From NCBI GenBank assembly GCA_017456145.1, contig JAFTJZ010000008.1, positions 1-57,481 on the forward strand: a stretch of DNA of 57,481 nt. Reading direction: 5' to 3'. The notes below the pieces were generated by a model, which ran no database searches, had not been told where the DNA came from, and saw nothing but the letters and a program-made list of their open reading frames with translations. Below, one piece after another: positions 50,636 through 57,394 of the stretch. A program made the translations under genes and the position numbers. The stretch's first letter is position 1; each line of letters opens with the position of its first letter. The DNA is from Clostridia bacterium. GTDB taxonomy: Bacteria; Bacillota; Clostridia; Oscillospirales; CAG-272.

Positions 50636-50671
50636 AGCCCCCTCGGTGCAAAGGGCGCCGAGGGGGCTCTT
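50636..50671. terminator. Bidirectional terminator
   Basis: GAGCCCCCTCGG pairs with CCGAGGGGGCTC across an 11-base loop. Separates mazF from the convergent CNNM/CorC gene. The U-run is weak on both sides. Confidence 0.8.
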
Positions 50672-50680
50672 GCGAGAGGA

Positions 50681-52063
50681 TCAATCCTTATCCTTCTCAT
50701 TTTCTTTTTCTTTATCCTTGTCTTTCTCTTTGTCCTTGGACTTCTTTTCGTCCTCGTCCTCCTCGGGCGCGGGCTTGAGAATGACGGTCGTCTGTTCGAT
50801 GCGATGATCCACGACGGAATCGACGTGGATGGACAAGCGCTCGGTTTCGATCTCGCAGGTCGTACCGTCGTCGGGAACAGCTCCCAACTGACCGAAAATG
50901 TAGCCGCCGAAGGTGTCGCACTCTTCATCCTCAAAGTCGATGCCAAGCGTTTTCGCGACTTCTTCGAGCATGGCGCTGCCCGTGATGGCGTAGCGATCCT
51001 CGTCAAGCTGACGGATATCCTCCACGACCACCTCGTCCTTGTCGCCCAGATCACCAACCAAAAGTTCCAGCAGGTCGTGCAGCGTAATCACGCCCATGGT
51101 ACCGCCGTACTCATCTACAACGACGGCAAAATAGTTGCGGGATTCCTTCATGTTGTTAAAAAGAACGTCTGCTTTGGTGTTCGCGGGGACGAAGTAGGGC
51201 TTTTCCGATGCTTCGCGCAGCGCGTCCTCAATGGTAGCGCACTCGGTGCGGAAAAATTTGCGGCTGTTCAGAATGGCGACGATGTCGTCAGCGTCCTCGC
51301 CACAAATGGGATAAAAGCCGTGACGGGTCTCGGTGACGGTCTTTCTCCACTCGTCGATGCCGTCCTCTTCATAAAGAAGAACGACCTCGCGGCGATGGGT
51401 ACACACCTCGGAAACGGAGGTGTCGTCAAACTCAAAGATGTTCTGGATCATCTCGTTCTCCATGCTGTCGATGGTGCCGTGCTCACTGCCGGTGTCCAGC
51501 ATCAGGCGGATCTCCTCCTCGGTGACGGGCTCGCTTTCCTCATCGGGATTGATGTGGAACAGACGAAGCAGGCCGTTGGTCGAGACGGTCAGGACCCACA
51601 CAAAGGGGGCAAAGCAGACTTGCACGAAACGCAACAGACCCGACAGTCCCAGTGCCAGCGATTCTGCATACTTCATGGCAATGCGCTTGGGAACCAGCTC
51701 GCCGCAGACAATGCTGAAATAGGAGAGGACGATGGTAATCAGCAGCACGCAGATGTTCTGCAGAGCCTCCGTGGGGATCATGGTCAGACCGACGGATTGC
51801 AGCCAATCAACCAACGGATTGGCAAAGCTGTCCGCCGCATAAGCGGAGCCCAGAAGGGCTGCCAGTGTAATAGCGACCTGAATGGTCGACAAAACCTTGG
51901 AAGAGTCACGGGTCAGTGCGAGCAGCTTTTTGGCTCGCTTATTGCCTTCCTCAACCATTTTTTCAAGTTTAGCTTCATTTACGGAAATTACTGCGATCTC
52001 CGCCGCGGCGAAGATAGCATTGAGGCAGATCAGCACGATCTGCAAAATGATAGGGCCTAACAT
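50681..52063 (-). CDS. CNNM/CorC-type membrane protein with CBS pair
   Basis: A 460-residue protein of the HlyC/CorC (CNNM) family. The DUF21 membrane domain fills residues 1-190 (LICLNAIFAAAEIAVISVNEAKLEKMVEEGN, SAYAADSFANPLVDWL). A CBS pair follows (about 210-335, with MIQNIFEFDDTSVSEVCTHRREVVLLYEEDG), then the CorC_HlyC domain (EYGGTMGVITLHDLLELLVGDL, GYIFGQLGAVPDDG). The family is linked to Mg2+ or Co2+ export and its regulation. The C-terminus is an unusual 30-residue Lys/Glu/Asp run (DKEKDKDKEKENEKDKD). It has its own promoter and a long leader. Confidence 0.92.
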   Translation of the reverse strand: MLGPIILQIVLICLNAIFAAAEIAVISVNEAKLEKMVEEGNKRAKKLLALTRDSSKVLSTIQVAITLAALLGSAYAADSFANPLVDWLQSVGLTMIPTEALQNICVLLITIVLSYFSIVCGELVPKRIAMKYAESLALGLSGLLRFVQVCFAPFVWVLTVSTNGLLRLFHINPDEESEPVTEEEIRLMLDTGSEHGTIDSMENEMIQNIFEFDDTSVSEVCTHRREVVLLYEEDGIDEWRKTVTETRHGFYPICGEDADDIVAILNSRKFFRTECATIEDALREASEKPYFVPANTKADVLFNNMKESRNYFAVVVDEYGGTMGVITLHDLLELLVGDLGDKDEVVVEDIRQLDEDRYAITGSAMLEEVAKTLGIDFEDEECDTFGGYIFGQLGAVPDDGTTCEIETERLSIHVDSVVDHRIEQTTVILKPAPEEDEDEKKSKDKEKDKDKEKENEKDKD

Positions 52064-52324
52064 AAGTTTAACTCCATTTCAGATTCCCGCAGCGCGGGTC
52101 GTGTTGTTTGGCGGTGAAACATTGCACCGTGTTTGAAAAAAGCACAAAAAGGCACAGCCTATACCCCCACACGCTCTTACCGTGTGCCAAGGTGCATAGA
52201 CGATGCCCGAATATCATGAAATCATATGAAACTTATGTACAGAACAAATACAGTTTCCGACGTCCGTACTGCCGCCGTCGTCCATTTCCGTCTCACCGCC
52301 TTTCTGATGGGGTTGTGTATAATT
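52064..52324 (-). ncRNA. Structured 5' leader of the CNNM/CorC gene
   Basis: About 260 bases between the promoter and the start codon on the minus strand. Near its 3' part GGCACA can pair with TGTGCC (52183-52188 and 52151-52156), followed by TTTTT; alternatively CACACG pairs with CGTGTG (52081-side arms 52181-52186 and 52168-52173). The two pairings share bases and exclude each other, as in attenuators. Short frames with GGCGGTGAG-type sites occur inside (start ATG near 52259). I match no known riboswitch. The rest of the 52064-52533 gap holds the two divergent promoters. Confidence 0.5.
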
Positions 52325-52330
52325 TCATAC

Positions 52331-52359
52331 ATTGTACCATATCCGCGCGGCTTTGTCAA
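52331..52359 (-). promoter_or_regulatory. Promoter of the CNNM/CorC gene
   Basis: On the minus strand TTGACA, 17-base spacer, TACAAT. Confidence 0.85.
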
Positions 52360-52451
52360 GGGGAAAAACGCTTTTTTGATAAAAATATCGTGCTTCCAAT
52401 TTTTGCGTGTAAGAAATATCGGCATCGCGCAGCGAATTTTTTAATAATATC

Positions 52452-52480
52452 TTGCATTGTCGGTAAAAATGTGGTATAAT
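52452..52480 (+). promoter_or_regulatory. Promoter of proB
   Basis: TTGCAT, 17-base spacer, TATAAT. Confidence 0.72.
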
Positions 52481-52533
52481 ATAGAATGATTTAGTAAGGT
52501 AAAGTGCGAGAGGCACGAAAGGATCATACATAT

Positions 52534-53304
52534 ATGAGAATTGTAGTAAAAATCGGCACGTCGACGCTGGCGCACGCGACGGGGCGGCTCAATATACGAC
52601 GCGTGGAGGAGCTTTGCTCGGTGCTCTCCGATCTGAAGAACGCGGGGCATGAGATCATCATGGTGTCCTCGGGCGCGATCGGCATGGGCGTAGGCAAGCT
52701 GTCACTTGCGGGCAGACCCGATGATATGCCGGGCAAGCAGGCGGCGGCTGCGGTCGGACAGTGCGAGCTGATGTACACTTACGACAAGCTGTTTTCCGCT
52801 TATAATCACACGGTGGCGCAGATTCTTCTGACGGGAGAAGACGTGCATCATGCCGAGCGGTGCGAGAATTTCCGAAACACCATGCAACGGCTGCTGGCAT
52901 GGCAGGTACTCCCCATCATCAACGAGAACGATACCATCTCCACGGAAGAAATTGCCGTGGGTGACAACGACACGTTGGGTGCGATTGTGGCAGTGCAGGT
53001 AAACGCCGATCTTTTGGTGCTGCTCTCGGACATTGACGGGTTGTACACCGCCGACCCGCACAAGGATGAACACGCGCGTCTGATTCCCCGCGTAGAGGCG
53101 CTGACCGACGAGATTCTCGCCCTGGCGGGAGACAAAGGTTCCTCGCTCGGTACGGGGGGCATGAAGACCAAGCTCCGCGCGGCACAGCTTTGCATGGAGG
53201 CGGGGGTCGATATGATCATCGCCAACGGCGAGCATCCCGCATTGCTCTACGAGATTGCCGAGGGCAAGAGCGTCGGGACGAGATTTGAGGGAAAGAGGAA
53301 GTAA
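52534..53304 (+). CDS. proB: Glutamate 5-kinase
   Basis: A 256-residue kinase phosphorylating glutamate for proline synthesis. RIVVKIGTSTLAHATG (2-17), MVSSGAIGMGVG, GKQAAAAVGQCELMYTYDKLF, LPIINENDTIS, GDNDTLGAIVAVQVNADLLVLLSDIDGLYTADP and GTGGMKTKLRAAQLC are the family blocks. It ends at EIAEGKSVGTRFEGKRK, without the C-terminal PUA domain found in the 367-residue E. coli form. AAAGGAT precedes ATG 52534; the frame extends to 52504 without a ribosome site. Proline operon genes follow. Confidence 0.96.
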   Translation: MRIVVKIGTSTLAHATGRLNIRRVEELCSVLSDLKNAGHEIIMVSSGAIGMGVGKLSLAGRPDDMPGKQAAAAVGQCELMYTYDKLFSAYNHTVAQILLTGEDVHHAERCENFRNTMQRLLAWQVLPIINENDTISTEEIAVGDNDTLGAIVAVQVNADLLVLLSDIDGLYTADPHKDEHARLIPRVEALTDEILALAGDKGSSLGTGGMKTKLRAAQLCMEAGVDMIIANGEHPALLYEIAEGKSVGTRFEGKRK

Positions 53305-53511
53305 TTGCAGCTTTGCCGCAAGCCCTACAAGGGGACTTATTGAAAAAAGGATTTTTAAGATTTCCCAAAGCTATAATCAAATGTGGTAAAATCGAGGCTC
53401 TGCAATACAGCAGCAGTAGCGTTAGGTACCGGTCAATTCCTTATCCAAGTTTTGTGAAAGGGGGAAGGGAAAACTTTTTTCAAAAAAGGTTTCTCTGACA
53501 AACAACAAACC
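53305..53511 (+). repeat. Degenerate R2 repeat between proB and proA
   Basis: Contains GGGGACTTATTGAAAAAAGG near the left and an R2-type hairpin GGGAAAACTTTTTT/AAAAAAGGTTTCTC (53463-53495) just before proA. No gene. The repeat ends 17 bases before the proA start. Confidence 0.65.
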
Positions 53512-54774
53512 ATGAAATCAACCATAGAAATTTTAACCGCCGCCAAGGCTGCGACCATGGGGCTTGGCGCGCTGACCACCGAGATCAAAAACGCGGCGCT
53601 GACTGCCATGGCGCGCGCGCTGATCGAGGCGCAGGACGAGATCCTCGCAGCCAACCAAAAAGACGTTGCGGCGGCGCGCGACAAGCTGTCCTCGGTCATG
53701 ATCGACCGTCTGACTCTGACCCCCGCCCGTATTGAAGGCATGGCGAAGGGCATTTTGGACGTTGTGGCGTTGCCGGATCCCGTAGGTGAGGTGCTTGCCA
53801 CGGTGGAGCGCCCCAACGGGCTGAAGATTGAAAAGCGTGCTGTTCCTGTCGGCGTGGTAGCTATTATATATGAGAGCCGCCCCAATGTGACCTCAGATGC
53901 GGCGGCATTGGCGCTCAAGAGCGGAAACGTATGCATATTGCGCGGCGGCAAGGAGGCGTTTTCTTCCTCTTATGCCATTGTGCAGGCGTTGCGCCGCGGA
54001 CTGTCCACGGTGGGACTGAACGAGGATCTGGTGCAGCTGGTGGAAGACACGACGCGAGCGAGTGCCAACGAGCTGATGACAGCGGTCGGATACGTGGATC
54101 TATTGATTCCGCGCGGCGGTGCGGGGCTGATCCGCGCTTGCGTTGAGAATGCGCGCGTTCCTGTGATCCAAACCGGAACGGGTATTTGCCACATCTACGT
54201 GGATGCAAGCGCAGATATTGGGGCAGCTTTGGACATATTGGAGAACGCCAAGTGCAGCCGTCCGTCGGTCTGCAACGCCTGCGAGGTTTGTCTGGTGCAT
54301 CGGGACATTGCAGCAAAGTTCCTCCCTTTGCTGGATGCACGGCTGCATGATATGCGGGCAGCGAACGGGAGTATACCCGTGCAATTTCGCTGCGACGAGC
54401 GGGCGTTGCCCCACATGGCGCATGGCGTCGCCGCGGGCGCAGATGATTTTGATACCGAATTTTTGGATTACCTTCTCGGCGTGAAGGTCGTGGATGGCGT
54501 TGAGGCAGCAGTGGCGCACATTGCCACACATTCGACCCACCACAGTGAGGCGATCCTGACACGTGACGATGCGTCAGCTGCCGCTTTTGTGTCGGCGGTG
54601 GACAGTGCGGCGGTCTACGTTAACGCCTCGACTCGCTTTACTGACGGCGGCGAGTTCGGCCTCGGCTGCGAGATGGGCATCTCTACCCAAAAGCTCCACG
54701 CACGCGGCCCGATGGGTCTGCGCGAGTTGACTACCTACAAGTACGTGATCACAGGCTGTGGGCAGGTTAGGTGA
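53512..54774 (+). CDS. proA: Gamma-glutamyl phosphate reductase
   Basis: A 420-residue NADPH-dependent enzyme reducing glutamyl phosphate to the semialdehyde. [59 protein letters not shown] and [12 protein letters not shown], with the catalytic Cys in the last (about 260), are diagnostic. [22 protein letters not shown] is near the C-terminus. No Shine-Dalgarno site lies before the ATG (CAAACAACAAACC). An R2 repeat ends close upstream and may have replaced it. Confidence 0.95.
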   Translation: MKSTIEILTAAKAATMGLGALTTEIKNAALTAMARALIEAQDEILAANQKDVAAARDKLSSVMIDRLTLTPARIEGMAKGILDVVALPDPVGEVLATVERPNGLKIEKRAVPVGVVAIIYESRPNVTSDAAALALKSGNVCILRGGKEAFSSSYAIVQALRRGLSTVGLNEDLVQLVEDTTRASANELMTAVGYVDLLIPRGGAGLIRACVENARVPVIQTGTGICHIYVDASADIGAALDILENAKCSRPSVCNACEVCLVHRDIAAKFLPLLDARLHDMRAANGSIPVQFRCDERALPHMAHGVAAGADDFDTEFLDYLLGVKVVDGVEAAVAHIATHSTHHSEAILTRDDASAAAFVSAVDSAAVYVNASTRFTDGGEFGLGCEMGISTQKLHARGPMGLRELTTYKYVITGCGQVR

Positions 54775-54780
54775 ATAGGA

Positions 54781-55118
54781 GGCGGGGAAGAACCTTTTGT
54801 GAACAAAAGGTTCTCCCCCGGACCCCCTTTCCAAAAAACTTTGGGAAAGGGATTGATATGATCGGAACAGCAGCGGCTGGTGGATAACGACAGCAACGTC
54901 CATTTGGGGCCCCCGCCTCAAATGATTGTGTGTGAGTAAGTGCTTGCATTGGACTGTCTTGTGGGGGAGGGGCCCCACATGGAAACTTGTTTTGCTTGGA
55001 CAGAACAGAACCGCGACAAATTTTATCCCAAAATATATTTTTATTAAAGTTTTTGAAGATTCCAAAGAAACTTTTTTCAAAAAGTTTCTTTGGCAGGGTA
55101 CGGGGCAGAGCCCCGAAA
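54781..55118. repeat. R2 hairpins and GGGGCCCC blocks between proA and proC
   Basis: GAACCTTTTGT-type hairpin (54784-54820) and tail GGACCCCCTTTCCAAAAAAC, then TTTGGGGCCCCCGCCTCAAA (54903), GTGGGGGAGGGGCCCCAC (54961), and the hairpin CCAAAGAAACTTTTT/AAAAAGTTTCTTTGG (55064-55095), ending in GGGGCAGAGCCCC. This fills the gap; no gene. Confidence 0.7.
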
Positions 55119-55145
55119 ACGAACGCCCTACAAGAAAGGAACACT

Positions 55146-55943
55146 ATGAAATACGGATTTATAGGCGGCGGCAACATGGGCGGTGCGATGGCGAAGGCGG
55201 CAATTGAGGTTGTCGGCGGGGCGAACGTACTGCTGTGTGACCGCGACGAGGCAACGACGGCGGCGCTGGCAGAGAAGATCGGCGCGACGCCCTCGACTTA
55301 CGAGCAGATTGCAGCAGAGAGCCGACTGATCTTTGTGGCGGTCAAGCCCAATTTGGTTGCCATGGTGCTGGAAAAACTGCGCCCCATGCTGCAAAGTCGA
55401 GCGAGCGAGGTCTGTGTGGTCAGCATTGCAGCGGGTGTGACCATCGCAACTATGGAGGGCGTTCTTGGCGGGGACATTCCGCTGATTCGCATGATGCAGA
55501 ACACGCCTGTTGCGGTTGGCGAGGGGATGATGGTTTATGCGCTTTCACCCGCGGCGCGCGCAAGTGACGCGGCAGCACTGGAGGCAGCCATGTCCCGTGC
55601 GGGCAAGATCCTGCCGCTGGAGGAAAAGCTGATCGATGCAGCGACGGCAGTCATGGGCTGCGGGCCTGCGTTTGCTTACTTATTTGCCGAGGCACTTGCC
55701 GACGGCGGTGTGGCTTGCGGATTGACGCGCGCACAGGCGCAGGTGTATGCGGCGCAGATGCTGCTTGGCGCGGCAAAAATGGTTTTGGAAACGGGCGAGA
55801 ACCCCGGTGCGCTCAAGGATGCCGTCTGTAGCCCGGGTGGCTCGACCATTCAGGGCGTCCGCGTGCTGGAGGAACAAGCCTTCCGCGGCGCGGTCATCGA
55901 CGCCGTCATCGCGGCGTATCAGAAAACGCAGGGGTTAGGGTAA
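55146..55943 (+). CDS. proC: Pyrroline-5-carboxylate reductase
   Basis: A 265-residue enzyme, last step of proline synthesis, reducing P5C with NAD(P)H. The Rossmann start KYGFIGGGNMGGAMAKA (2-18), FVAVKPNLVAMVLEKL, RMMQNTPVAVGEGMMVYAL, GCGPAFAYLFAEALADGGVACGLTRAQA and CSPGGSTIQGVRVLEE (substrate site) are the family blocks. AAGAAAGGAACACT precedes the ATG. It lies after proB and proA but about 370 bases of repeats separate it from proA. The longer frame from 54987 runs through the repeat and is rejected. Confidence 0.96.
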   Translation: MKYGFIGGGNMGGAMAKAAIEVVGGANVLLCDRDEATTAALAEKIGATPSTYEQIAAESRLIFVAVKPNLVAMVLEKLRPMLQSRASEVCVVSIAAGVTIATMEGVLGGDIPLIRMMQNTPVAVGEGMMVYALSPAARASDAAALEAAMSRAGKILPLEEKLIDAATAVMGCGPAFAYLFAEALADGGVACGLTRAQAQVYAAQMLLGAAKMVLETGENPGALKDAVCSPGGSTIQGVRVLEEQAFRGAVIDAVIAAYQKTQGLG

Positions 55944-55959
55944 CGGTACGGTAAAGAAC

Positions 55960-56020
55960 CGCGGGGAGAAACTTTTTTGGAAAAAAGTTTCTCCCCGCAC
56001 CCCTCTTCAAAAAACTTTAT
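55960..56020 (+). repeat. Hairpin-tail element R2
   Basis: CGGGGAGAAACTTTTTT pairs with AAAAAAGTTTCTCCCCG, then CACCCCTCTTCAAAAAAC; ends the proC transcript. Confidence 0.82.
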
Positions 56021-56029
56021 ATCAATGGG

Positions 56030-56058
56030 TTGACAAAAGTCCTACGCTGTGATATAAT
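56030..56058 (+). promoter_or_regulatory. Promoter of the antisense RNA
   Basis: TTGACA, 17-base spacer, TATAAT; start near 56065. Confidence 0.85.
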
Positions 56059-56064
56059 ATACAT

Positions 56065-56157
56065 GAGAAAGGCTACCGGCAGACGGTTCGCCCTCAAAAC
56101 GTGTAATTCAAAAGAATTAACCGCTTAGTTTGGAGACGTGGGCGGTTAATTCTTTTT
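56065..56157 (+). ncRNA. Candidate type I antitoxin RNA
   Basis: A plus-strand RNA of about 93 bases from its own promoter to the hairpin AAAGAATTAACCGC/GCGGTTAATTCTTT and TTTTT. It overlaps the 3' end of the minus-strand toxin mRNA, including the stop codon, in antisense. Its start AAGGCTACC..CGGTTC..GCCCTC is also the start of the toxin mRNA's 5' part, so the locus has inverted symmetry. Confidence 0.65.
56111..56157. terminator. Shared bidirectional terminator
   Basis: A perfect 14-bp stem (56111-56124 with 56142-56155), loop 17 bases, T-runs on both sides. Lies at the convergence of the two transcripts. Confidence 0.85.
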
Positions 56158-56211
56158 GATTGCGACGATCAGCAACAGAACGATAATCAAAATTAAAGTT
56201 ATGTATTCCAT
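56146..56211 (-). CDS. Type I toxin candidate, 21-residue membrane peptide
   Basis: A minus-strand gene with GAAGGGGGC 8 bases before ATG 56211 and a TAA at 56146-56148 that lies in the terminator stem. The 21-residue peptide begins MEYIT, has about 13 hydrophobic residues (LILIIVLLLIVAI) and ends KKN. This is the form of holin-like type I toxins (TxpA, BsrG, Fst classes), which act on the membrane. The promoter is at 56305-56333, and an antisense RNA converges on it. The layout is like TxpA/RatA. The toxic activity is inferred. Confidence 0.68.
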   Translation of the reverse strand: MEYITLILIIVLLLIVAIKKN

Positions 56212-56304
56212 CGGCAACGCCCCCTTCCGAGGGCAAGATTGAACCGCCTACCGTTTGTGGTAGCCTTGGCTCTCTGTCGCGTGACGCGGCGTTGAACCGC
56301 AGAT

Positions 56305-56333
56305 ATTATAGCATATTCCGACATGAAAATCAA
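56305..56333 (-). promoter_or_regulatory. Promoter of the toxin mRNA
   Basis: On the minus strand TTGATT, 17-base spacer, TATAAT; start near 56298. A hairpin GCCGCG/CGCGGC-like lies in the leader. Confidence 0.78.
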
Positions 56334-56344
56334 GAGGGTCAAGG

Positions 56345-56376
56345 GCAGAACACCGCGCGTCGGTGTTCTTTTTTTG
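56345..56376 (+). terminator. Terminator before RNA unit 1
   Basis: AGAACACCG, loop CGCGT, CGGTGTTCT, then TTTTTT. Occupies the place that the GCCCGCCG/CGGCGGGC hairpin has before units 2 and 3, so it may be unit 0's terminator. Confidence 0.85.
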
Positions 56377-56395
56377 GAAAAATTTCAAAAAAGCC

Positions 56396-56424
56396 TTTAC
56401 AAACGCAAGAGAGCGTGGTATAAT
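56396..56424 (+). promoter_or_regulatory. Promoter of RNA unit 1
   Basis: TTTACA, 17-base spacer, TATAAT, then GAGGATGCCAAAC. Same hexamers and following GA(G/A)ATGCCAAAC-type sequence as the other two units. Confidence 0.85.
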
Positions 56425-56430
56425 GAGGAT

Positions 56431-56670
56431 GCCAAACTAACTTTATAAACGTGATGCTGTAGGTGTACTATCTTTATTTATAGGGATAGGTATGCTTTTT
56501 TGAGTATATTCTACATATTGATGGCGAAGAATTTGATAAAATGCAAATTCCACTCACGCTGTTGATATGTATAATGGATATTATCAAATTATACACCTAT
56601 TTCACGTGAAGTTAGTTTGGCGACTACTGGAGTTTGCGTTTTTGTGCACAGCTCCGGTTGTGCACTTTTT
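56431..56670 (+). ncRNA. Tandem structured RNA, unit 1
   Basis: From the expected start GCCAAACTAACTT (56431-56443), which pairs perfectly with AAGTTAGTTTGGC (56609-56621). Inside are pairs ACGTGA/TCACGT (56449/56602) and TAGGTGTA/TACACCTA (56460/56592), then TTTGATAA/TTATCAAA (56532/56581). After the closing stem come GGAGTTTGCG and the terminator GTGCACA/TGTGCAC with TTTTT (56644-56670). No coding sequence of any length is conserved in the core. Function unknown. Confidence 0.72.
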
Positions 56671-56676
56671 ATTTTC

Positions 56677-56783
56677 AAGGAGGTAATGAACATCCCCAAA
56701 AATTAAAACGCAGGTTCTGCATTGTTGTCACACAAACTCCGAGAGCCGCCAAACGAAAACGCCCGCCGAATATTCCGGCGGGC
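56677..56783 (+). repeat. Conserved spacer module after RNA unit 1
   Basis: AAGGAGGT (56677-56684), a six-residue frame ATG..TAA (56686-56706, MNIPKN), then CAAACTCC and CCGCCAAAC, which complement GGAGTTTG and GTTTGGC of the unit, and the hairpin GCCCGCCG/CGGCGGGC (56761-56783). Repeated with few changes after units 2 and 3 (57063, 57401). Confidence 0.75.
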
Positions 56784-56813
56784 ACCTTTCCTGGAAAATT
56801 TTCTAAAAAAGGG

Positions 56814-56842
56814 TTTACAAATGCGAAAATGTGTGGTATAAT
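56814..56842 (+). promoter_or_regulatory. Promoter of RNA unit 2
   Basis: TTTACA, 17-base spacer, TATAAT. Confidence 0.85.
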
Positions 56843-56848
56843 GAGGAT

Positions 56849-57056
56849 GCCAAACAAAAAACAAATATTCTTCATTAAGGGAAACTCTCTATTTTTACGG
56901 GGGTTTTGTACCCATTTGCAAACTAATCCTATGAATTTGGTAAAAGCGCAGATTCCGCGGGTTGGTTTGGAGAGTTATCCTATCAATTTGTTTTTTGTTT
57001 GGCGACAATTGGAGTCTGCGTTTTTCGGTGCGCTGGCTTCGGTTGGCGCACTTTTT
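56849..57056 (+). ncRNA. Tandem structured RNA, unit 2
   Basis: GCCAAACAAAAAACAAAT (56849-56866) pairs perfectly over 18 bases with the segment ending GTTTGGC at 56986-57003. AACTCTC/GAGAGTT (56883/56970) forms the next stem. The core is different from units 1 and 3 except for TTTGGTAAAA (56936) followed by GCAGATTCC. The terminator GTGCGC/GCGCAC plus TTTTT (57028-57056) has compensatory changes relative to unit 1. Confidence 0.72.
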
Positions 57057-57062
57057 ATTTTC

Positions 57063-57175
57063 AAGGAGGTAATGAACATCCCCAAAAATTAAAACGTAGG
57101 TTCCGCATTATTGTCACACAAACTCCGAGAGTCGCCAAACGAAAACGCCCGCCGAACATTTCGGCGGGCACCTTT
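57063..57175 (+). repeat. Conserved spacer module after RNA unit 2
   Basis: Same as after unit 1: AAGGAGGT, MNIPKN frame, CAAACTCC, GTCGCCAAAC, and a GCCCGCCG/CGGCGGGC hairpin whose loop differs (57147-57169). Confidence 0.75.
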
Positions 57176-57199
57176 CTTGGAAAATTTTCTAAAAAAGGG

Positions 57200-57228
57200 T
57201 TTACAAATGCGGAAATGTGTGATATAAT
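57200..57228 (+). promoter_or_regulatory. Promoter of RNA unit 3
   Basis: TTTACA, 17-base spacer, TATAAT. Confidence 0.85.
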
Positions 57229-57234
57229 GAGAAT

Positions 57235-57394
57235 GCCAAACAAAAACGAATAACATTGCTTTTAGCGTGTGTATTTTTATTTTTGATAAAAATGCAGATG
57301 CCGGCTTTTCATGCGCTTTGAGCGATGTTTAAGTTTTTGTTTGGCGACAATCGGCTCTGTGTTTTTTGTGCACAGCTCCGGTTGTGCACTTTTT
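57235..57394 (+). ncRNA. Tandem structured RNA, unit 3
   Basis: GCCAAACAAAAAC (57235-57247) pairs with GTTTTTGTTTGGC (57333-57345); after an internal loop AACATTGC pairs with GCGATGTT (57252/57322, one G-U). The core is short and contains TTTGATAAAA (57282) and GCAGATGCC. Terminator GTGCACA/TGTGCAC with TTTTT (57368-57394). The spacer module starts at 57401 and the window ends inside it, so the array continues. Confidence 0.7.

Noticed and set aside
56634-57092. 152-codon frame across RNA units 1 and 2
   Set aside because: It spans a terminator, a promoter and a variable core; the equivalent frame in unit 3 differs. Not a protein gene.
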